In this document: positions 7,074 to 14,900 of the stretch, piece after piece
How positions within the stretch are numbered: the first letter of the stretch is position 1
Layout of the letters: each line of letters opens with the position of its first letter
Assembly (NCBI RefSeq): GCF_036192275.1
Contig: NZ_CP108088.1
Coordinates: 1,922,001 to 1,986,000 of the forward strand
From: Streptomyces sp. NBC_00250
GTDB taxonomy: Bacteria; Actinomycetota; Actinomycetes; Streptomycetales; Streptomycetaceae
Reading direction: 5' to 3'
Length of the DNA: 64,000 nt
Translations under genes and position numbers: made by a program
The notes under the pieces: model-generated
What the model was told of the DNA's origin: nothing
The model's input: the letters and a program-made list of their open reading frames with translations, nothing else
The model's database searches: none

Positions 7074-8276
7074 GTGACCACCGCCCTCGACCCGTCCGAC
7101 ATCTCCCCCGCCGTCCCCGCGCCCGCCGACACGTCGGAGGGGTTCTGGGTCCAGCAGCCCGAGTCGCCGGTCGCTGAGGCCGCCGAAGCGACCGAGGCCC
7201 CCGCCGACGAGCCCTCCGACCAGCCCGCCGCCGACCTCGGCCCCGTCGCCGCCGCCGACCTCGACCCCGTCGCCGCCGCCGACCTCGACCCCGTCGTGGT
7301 CCGTGACGCCCTGGACTTCGGGGTCTATGCGCGGACCGGCGGCTGGGCCTTCGCCCTCAAGGTGGCGCGCAGTGTCCGGCCCGGCGGCCAGCCCGCCGAG
7401 GGGACGGCCGCGACGAAGGTGTCGGCGAAGGCGTTCGCGGAGCTCGCGGGGTGCTCGCCGGAGCGGGTCATGCGCTACTACAAGGCCTGGGACATGGCGG
7501 CCGACGACGGTCTCGTCCCGCAGTTCGAGGTGCTCGTGCCGGGTGAGGACGTCGAGCTGCCCGACGCGGACGTCTGGCTCTCGTACTACACCTCCCGCAA
7601 CAGTGCCTCGTCCGTGCGCGGTCAGGCGATCAGCGCGGCGGCCGAGGCGGAGGGCATCCGGCCGACGAAGGCGCTTGAGGTCGCGGAGAACCCGACGGCG
7701 CTGCGGGCCGCGATCCTCGCCGACCCGGGGACGGCGGAGGCGGCGCGCGGCGCGCTCCTCGACCGCATGAAGGAGGACCCGGCCCTTCAGACCGAGATGG
7801 CCCGCGCCTTCGCGCGGACCGACGACCTGAAGAAGGCGGTGGCGAGCGAGGCGAAGGCGGCCGACCGGATCGGTTACGTGCGCCAGATCGTCGAGAACGG
7901 CCAGATCAAGACCCCGGCCGGGCAGACCGTGGACGCGCCGGCCGAGCTGCGGGCCGAGGCGGAGCGGCATCTGTCGCTCCTCGACGAACTCGACGACTCG
8001 GAGGAGGCCGGCGAGTGGGCCGGCGAGGCGTACGACACCGTCAGGGGTCTGGTCGCCAAGGCGGTCGAGGAGGATCCGGCGCTCCGGGTCCAGGAGCGGC
8101 GGACGAAGTTCTACAACAGCCTGCAGAAGGCGACGAAGGTCTTCGAGGAGCTGACCCTGGACGAGGTGATGGAGGAGGACATCTACGAGGCCGACATGCT
8201 CCAGCGCCTCGAAGCCCTCCAGGAGGCGATCGGCACCTGCATCAGCGCGCTGCGCAAGGCGACGACCACTCCCTGA
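7074..8276 (+). CDS. Unknown 400-residue cytoplasmic protein with an N-terminal acidic repeat
   Basis: Not a family I can name. The first 80 residues are Ala/Asp/Glu/Pro-rich and contain three copies of an 8-residue AADLxPVA repeat. Residues about 80-230 look globular, with a helix-turn-helix-like stretch (AKAFAELAGCSPERVMRYYKAW). This is followed by a helical, charged region to the C terminus (many EA/KA pairs, e.g. AVASEAKAADRIG). No signal peptide or membrane segment is present. I chose the GTG at VTTALDP because GGAG lies 8 bases upstream; a GTG three codons earlier overlaps that site. The possible HTH suggests a DNA-associated or ParB-like role, but this is only a guess. The gene converges on the immunity gene across a strong bidirectional terminator. 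Confidence 0.75.
   Translation: MTTALDPSDISPAVPAPADTSEGFWVQQPESPVAEAAEATEAPADEPSDQPAADLGPVAAADLDPVAAADLDPVVVRDALDFGVYARTGGWAFALKVARSVRPGGQPAEGTAATKVSAKAFAELAGCSPERVMRYYKAWDMAADDGLVPQFEVLVPGEDVELPDADVWLSYYTSRNSASSVRGQAISAAAEAEGIRPTKALEVAENPTALRAAILADPGTAEAARGALLDRMKEDPALQTEMARAFARTDDLKKAVASEAKAADRIGYVRQIVENGQIKTPAGQTVDAPAELRAEAERHLSLLDELDDSEEAGEWAGEAYDTVRGLVAKAVEEDPALRVQERRTKFYNSLQKATKVFEELTLDEVMEEDIYEADMLQRLEALQEAIGTCISALRKATTTP
7227..7296 (+). repeat. 24-bp in-frame tandem repeat (three copies)
   Basis: Units at 7227-7250, 7251-7274 and 7275-7296 (last one partial) differ by a single base. They encode an 8-residue repeat in the acidic N-terminal segment of the unknown protein. Confidence 0.85.
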
Positions 8277-8299
8277 GCGCGGCGGCTCAGTCCTGAAAA

Positions 8300-8339
8300 G
8301 AGGGGAGCCCCGACCGATGTCTCGGTCGGGGCTCCCCTC
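8300..8339. terminator. Bidirectional terminator hairpin
   Basis: Two perfectly complementary 18-base arms (8300-8317 and 8322-8339) flank a TGTC loop. It lies between the convergent unknown gene and the immunity gene. Confidence 0.85.
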
Positions 8340-8385
8340 CTGCTTCGCCCGTGGCCGGGCCGGTACGACCGGCCCGGCCGCGCTC

Positions 8386-8958
8386 CTAGTGAGCGTCGAG
8401 CCAGCGGCGTGCCGCCGGGCTCAGCGGGGGCTCGTCCGGATAGTCCAGGAATCCGGCCGCCAGATCCTCGGCCCACTCCCGGAGCACCCGCGAACGATGC
8501 GGCGCCTTCAGCACCGAGGTGCTGATCGCGTGCTCCCACGTCGTCGCGAAGAGCAGCACGTTCCCGTCGAGCGAGAGCATGCGGAACTCGGGACGGCAGG
8601 GGGCGCTGCCGAGGGGCCCGGCGGCTCCCGCGCCCATGATGTCCCATTCGGGCTGCAGCTCGACGCAGTACCACTGCAAGCCGTCGTCGTCCGCGGTGTC
8701 CAGCGCGAGCAGGAACCTTCGGTCGGTCTCGGAGAAGAGCCCTCCTTCGACCGCCAGCCGGTACCAGTCGGCGTTCGCCCTCTCGTGCAGCTGCGGTTCG
8801 AGGACGTCCAGCATGGCTTCGACGCGCCCGTCCGAGGCCGGGCAGCTCGCGGCCTGGCCGGTGACGACGGGCGGAACGAGCCCCTCGGGCTCGGTCCATC
8901 CGTCGACGAGCGACAGACCCGCTGCGGCCAGTGAGTCCACTGCGGCCGGCGGCTTCAT
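8386..8958 (-). CDS. Predicted immunity protein for the RHS toxin
   Basis: A 190-residue soluble protein with no signal peptide, rich in Asp, Glu, Leu and Trp, with a calculated-looking acidic character typical of toxin-neutralising proteins. I do not recognise a named immunity family. The case rests on position: its ATG overlaps the toxin stop codon (ATGA), it is the only gene directly downstream of the variable toxin tip, and a terminator follows. GGAGG lies about 12 bases before the ATG, inside the toxin coding sequence. A cytoplasmic protein that binds the C-terminal domain of its neighbour would protect the producer. The 190 residues contain the segments RFLLALDTADDDG and ELQPEWDIM, which may help a family search. 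Function is inferred, not seen. Confidence 0.7.
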   Translation of the reverse strand: MKPPAAVDSLAAAGLSLVDGWTEPEGLVPPVVTGQAASCPASDGRVEAMLDVLEPQLHERANADWYRLAVEGGLFSETDRRFLLALDTADDDGLQWYCVELQPEWDIMGAGAAGPLGSAPCRPEFRMLSLDGNVLLFATTWEHAISTSVLKAPHRSRVLREWAEDLAAGFLDYPDEPPLSPAARRWLDAH

Positions 8959-11900
8959 CGGGGAGACCCACCTCCATGACTCGCGTACCAACCGGATCCC
9001 GGCTGGTTCCACCTGCCTGGCAGGCGCCCGGCATATCCGTATTCGTGGACCGTATTGTAATTGTGGCCCAGGACGTACCCGACGACGCCGTCGGAGCGGA
9101 CGAGAACGCGGTTCAGGGTGTCCCGGCCTCGCCTGTCCAGGACGGTGTACACCGTCGCGTCGTACCACGGGTTGTTGGTGTTGTAGGTGGTCACACCGTT
9201 TCGCACCCTGCGGGCGTCGTACCAGTCGAGACCGTTGTTGTTGACCCGCTGAGCCTGCCGACCGCTCTCCACACGGTTCACGGTCGCGTGCACGTCACCC
9301 GGGATCTCGGACCAGTTCTGCGCGTTCTCCGCCTGGCGCTTCTCCGTGAGCTCCGGCGAGTACGGGTCGACTTCCTCGCCACCGGTGGGGCAGCTTTCGT
9401 TGTGGTTGAGGAGCGAGGTGCCCGACGCCGTCACGTAGTACGTGTGGAGGTCGGAGACCGTCAGGTTGTGAACCGTGGCCGCCTGGGCGGTCCTGCGCTC
9501 GACGGCGGTGATCTGGACCCGGGTTCCGGCGCTGGTCTCCAGCCACTGGCCCGACGTCAGGTCGGTGGCCTTGAGCCAGGCACGGAGCTGGGGCACCCAG
9601 AACGGGTGGCCCTCGGTCGCGGTGACCTGGGCCGTCTTCGACCCGGCCTTGCCGTCGGTGTCGACGGTGATCGTGACGAGGTGCTTGAGGCCCTGGCCCG
9701 TGATCTCCGCGGTGACCGTCTCGACCCGGGTCTCACCGGACTTGGGGTCGGTCGCGAGGACCTTGTCGCCGGTCCTGACCTTCTCGATCGGCTTGGTGGA
9801 GCCGTCGGCCATCAGCACCTTCGTGCCGGGCACGAAGCTGTTGCAGCCGGACTTGCCGGAGCCGCCGCCACCGCTGGATCCACCGTTGCTGCGGGAGGAA
9901 CCGCCGGAGCTTCCGCCCGGCTTGGACCCGCCGGACTTGCCCCCCTTGCCTCCGCCCGCCTGCGAGGAGGACTTGGGAGCGGCCTTGGCCTGGGAGCTCT
10001 TCTGAGCCGGGTTACCGGTCTTCTTCTTGGCGGCCGCCGCCGCTTCGGCCTTCCGTTTGGCGGCCTCGGCCGCCTTCTTCTTGGCCCGTTGCGCGGCCTC
10101 CTTCTTCGCCTTCTCGATGGCGGCCTTCTTGGCCCTGAGAGCCGCTGCCTCGGCCGCCTTGGCCGCCTTGAGGACGGCTTCCGCGGCCGCCTTCGCCTTC
10201 TTGAACGCCTGGATGGCGTTGATCGTGCGGTCGACCGCCCTCAGGACGGACGGGATCTTGCCCAGCTTGGTCCACGGGATCGCCCCGATGATCATGCTGC
10301 CGCAGGACCACATGTCACCGCCGAAGCAGGCCATGGCGTCGGTGAGGCCGATGAAGTCACTCAGGACGCTCCAGGCCGCGGCGAGGATCACCGAGGTCAG
10401 GGACTTGCCCGAGGTGGCCTGCGCCTGCGCGACCTGCGCCGCGGAGAGACCCGCGCCCACGAGGGCCGCCGCCTTCTCCGAGGCGGTCAGGGTGATCGCC
10501 TCACCGGTCGGGTCCGCGTGGGTGACCGGGTTGTTGTGCGCGTAGACGTATCCGTTGGCCTGCAGCGGGTCGTTCAGGTCCATCTGCGGGTCGGCGGACA
10601 GGAATCGTCCGACCACCGGGTCGTAGAGTCGGGCGCCCAGCAGCGTGTAGCCGGAGGCGTCGTCCCGGGTCTTGTTGAGGAACCCGGTGTGCGCCTGCAT
10701 GTTGGCGCCGACGGTGCCGGCACCGCGCTGGTTGCCGAACGCGTCCTGCTTGCGGATCCGCACGTCCATCGAGGCGCTCAGCGCGACCTCGGTGTAGGTG
10801 GAACCCTGGTGGTCCGTGGTCAGAGCGACCAGCCGGTCCGCAGCCGTGCCGTAGGCGTAGCGCATGACCGAGCCACTGGGGGTGGTGTAGGTGCGCTGCG
10901 AGTTGACCAGGACGCCGCCCTGCTGGACGGTGACCTCCGTGTCACCCAGGTTCAGGGTGGCCGTCTTGCCGTTGATGGTGAGCAGACGCTCGCCACCGGG
11001 ACCGTAGATGTGACGGGTGTCGTTCTGCGGCGCCCACAGCTGCGCGGCGGAGGCTCCGTCGCACGTGGCCAGGACGATCGCCGTGCCGCTGGCCGAGTTG
11101 GCACCCTGCACCGCCAGGCACAGGTTGGACGCGATGTGCGTCAGCTGGCCGGCGGCGTTGCGCTTCAGCTCCTGCGCCGCGGCCGCCGCGGGGGTGGCGG
11201 CGCACTTCTGGACCTGTACCGCGGATCCGGGAGTGTTGGCTGCCGGCTGGACGCACCAGTCGTCGAGCACCGACAGCGCGCCCCGGTTGGCGTCGATCTG
11301 CGGAGTTGTCGGCGTGCTCGGGGTGGGGGTGAACTTCCAGCTCTGCGCCGCGGAGGCGTTGCAGGTGTACAGCTGGACCGCCTGTGCGGCGGCCGGGATG
11401 CCGCTCTTGAGGTCGAAGCACTTGTCGGCCAGGCCCATGTAAGGGGTCTTGCCGCCGGCGCCCGCACCGGTGATCCGGTCGACCTTGCCGTCCGGCGTCC
11501 AGGTCAGCGTCTGCTTGTCACCGTTGTCGAGCGAGGTGACGGACTTCGTCTGACCCGTGAGCTCGTACAGGCGCTCGGCCTCGGCCTTGACCTGCGCACC
11601 CGCGGGGGTGGTGTAGGTCTTGGAGGCCTTGGTGAGCGTGTGCGGCTGGCTCTTGGCCGCGCCCACACCGTACTCGTACGTGGTGGTCGCGTCCTTGGCC
11701 GTGGCGCCGGTCAGGTCCTTCTCGACCAGCTTGGTGCGGTTGCCGAGGAGGTCGTACTCGTACTCCTGCCAGTAGCCGGAGGTGTCCTTGCCCGCGGCGA
11801 CGTTGAGCGTGCCGTCCGTGTTCTTCGGAGCGGTGCAGTTCTCCTGGTCCTTGGAGGTCCAGGCCGTCTTCAGCTGACCCAGCGGGTCGTACGTGAAGCA

Positions 11901-14900
11901 CTGCCGCTCCTCGATCCCGGTGGCGTGCTCACGGATGCCCGTGACGTTGCCCGCGGGGTCGTAGGCGTACTCGCGCTTCGAGACCAGGTTGCCCTCGACC
12001 GGACCGACACCGACCGTCTGCTCCCGGTAGACCATCTGGTTCTGCAGCTCGCCGGTGGACTCGTCGTACGAGTTCTGTGACCACACCCGGTACGGCACCG
12101 CGCCCATGGTCGAGCGCATGACCTGGCCGTAGGGCGAGTAGACCGTCTCCGAGCCGTACCAGTCCTTGCCGGAGATCGAGAGCGGGTTGCCGTCCTTGTT
12201 GTAACGGATGACCAGCTTCTCCGGGTCGAACTTGCCGGCCTTGGGAAGGTGCGCCTCCTCCAGCATGCCGTTGTCGGAGAACTTGTAGTCGTACTGGTAG
12301 TCCGCGGGGATGCCCCACGTTGCGGCCACCGAAGACGGCAGGGACAGCGTCGTCGAGGTCGGCTGGTAGTCCGTCGTGTAGCCGTTGACCTTCTGCGTGT
12401 ACGCCAGGCCGTCGGTGTACCGGGTGGCGGAGGCGGGCATGCCCTTGCCGCCGGCGACGGAGTCGTACGAGAACCCGGCGAGAAGCGTGCCCGTGGAGCC
12501 GCTCAGGCGCTGCTCCTTGGGCCGGGACAGCTCGTCGTATCCGTTCCAGATCGTCACGCCACGCGCGTCGGTCGTGGTCAGGGGCCGGTCACGGTCGTCG
12601 TACGTCAACCGCGTGGTGCCCGTGTCCGGGTCGGTCGCGGTCTCCATCCGGCCACGCATGTCGAACGTCCACGACCACGGGTGGGTCGGGTCGGCCGAGC
12701 TCGTCGCCTTGGTCAGCTGACCGCGGCTGTCGTACGTGTAGCGCGTCGACGTGTAGCCGCCGGGCGCCGCCGGGTTGGTGGTGTCCGTGCGGACGGTGCG
12801 GCCGAGGGCGTCGGTGTAGACCTTGTAGGCCGAGGCGCCCTGCGGGTGGATCACCTTCGACCAGTCGGATCCGTACTGGTAGCGGGTCGCCTTCTCGGGC
12901 ACCTCCTGCGAGATGGCCTCGGTGGTCCCGGGGGCCTTCACCTTGAGGACCGGCATCTCCTCGAGCACGCGGCCGAGGCCGTCGTACTTGTACCGGGTGA
13001 TGTTCGGGACCGTGGTGTCGGCGCGCGGGGTGAACAGCTCGCCGCTCGGGGTGTCCTCGTTGAGGTAGGCGTTGTTGGTCTGGTAGACCTCACCGGCGCT
13101 GTTGTACAGCGTGTCGGTGATCAGACGGCCACCGCCGTCCGCCTCCTCCTGCGACTGGCGCTCGCGGCCGAGACCGTCGTAGATCGTGACGGACTTCTCG
13201 ACCCGGTCCTCGTAGCCACGGCTGTAGGTCGTGATGTACGGGGGCTTGCGGAGGGTGCCGCCGTTCGGATCGTTCGGGTCGGGCTCCTCGTCCGGAGTCA
13301 CGTACTCGGCCTTGAAGTCCGGTACCTTGCCCGCGCCCGGTGTCCGGCCGGGAGCCCAGGCCTCGGCGAGACGGCCCAGCGGGTCGAACGACGCCTCGCT
13401 GACGTGGCCGTTGGCATCGGTCGTCTTCAGCGTGACCGCGCGGCCCGGCTCCACCTCCTGGACCTGGGTGTGGCCCAGCGGATTCGTCTGGGTGATCTTG
13501 AAAACCTGACCCGTCGGCGGGTCGAAGGCGATCGAGGACTCCCTCTTGTCCGGGTCGATCTGCTTGGTGACACGGCCCATGGCGTCGAAGACGACGGTGC
13601 CGCCGGTCTGGAAGCCGGTGCCGTCCGCCTTCAGGGACCACGTCTCGGTCGCCAGACCACGGTTCGCGTCGGCGGGCGCCGTGCCGTACACCGTGTTGTC
13701 GTACGCGGTCCGTGCGCCGGCGGTCAGCGTCTTGAGATCACCCCAGTTCGCGTCGGCACATGCCGTGGGCGAGACGAGGACCTGCTTGGTCAGACCGATG
13801 ATGTTCTTGGTCGTGTTGTGCAGGTACTCGAGCTTGGTGCAGGACTCGTCACCGGTCTTGACGGGGTCGGCGTCGCCGAACGACTCCACCTGCGTGGGCA
13901 GACCGTGGACGCTGTCGAACGTCGTCCTGGTGCGGACGCTCCGCAGGGTGCGGGTGTCGTCACCCGTGCCCGACGACTTCGTGTACGCGATCTCCTCGGG
14001 CTCGGTGACGCGCCACGCCTTCAGCGGGTCGAGGCCGTCGCCGCGGGTGCGGCTGGCGAGCTCGGTGGCCTCGGGGACGGTGAGGCTGCGGGTGAGCCAG
14101 TCGCCGTCGGCGTCGGTCGCGTCGGAGTAGCTGAACTCCTCGGCTATGCGGCCGGCGAACGCCTCGCGGTCGTAGACCGTGGCACCGTCGTGGGTGAGCG
14201 TGGCGCCCGCGATGTTCTTCATCGGGACGGTGTCGCCCATGCCCCGGTAGAAGCGGGTGACCGCCTTGGTCTTCGGTCCCTCCGTCCCCGGCGTGTCCTC
14301 GCCCGGGGTGGAACCCTCGCCGTTGTCGGCGGCGACCTTCCGCTCGCCCGTGACGACGGCGGTCTGCTCGAAGCCCGCGAACTGCGAGTACGTGCGTGTG
14401 GACTTCTTGCTGAACTCCGCCTCGGCGAGCTTCCAGCCGGCGTTCTTGTAGTCGTACGACGTCCGCGTGGAGTACGAGCCGTCGACGTTCGGCAGCTCCT
14501 CGATGGAGTCGACCACGTACTTGTGGAACCAGTCGATGTCCTCGACCTCGGCGTCCGGGTGCCAGTACATCGGGTAGCACAGACGCGTGTTGGCCTTCAG
14601 AGCCGCGGTGTCCGTCTTGCCGGGCAGGCCCTGCCTGCTGGCGCAGCCGTCCTCCGCGTCACCCCAGGTCGGCATCTTGTAGGTGACGACGGTCTCGCCG
14701 CCGTACTCGTTGACGACGCGGCCGATGCGCAGCCTGGCGAAGCCGGGGCGCGGGTCGATCGGCTCCCCCTTGTCCTCCCCGGCGGTCTTCCGGAGCAGGA
14801 CGCGGTTCGGCATCTCCTCCTCGTTGGACTCGAACCGGATCGGGTTGAGCTTGACCGAGGCGTCCGTCGAGCCGTTGCGGGCGTAGCCGGTGCGCTGGAT

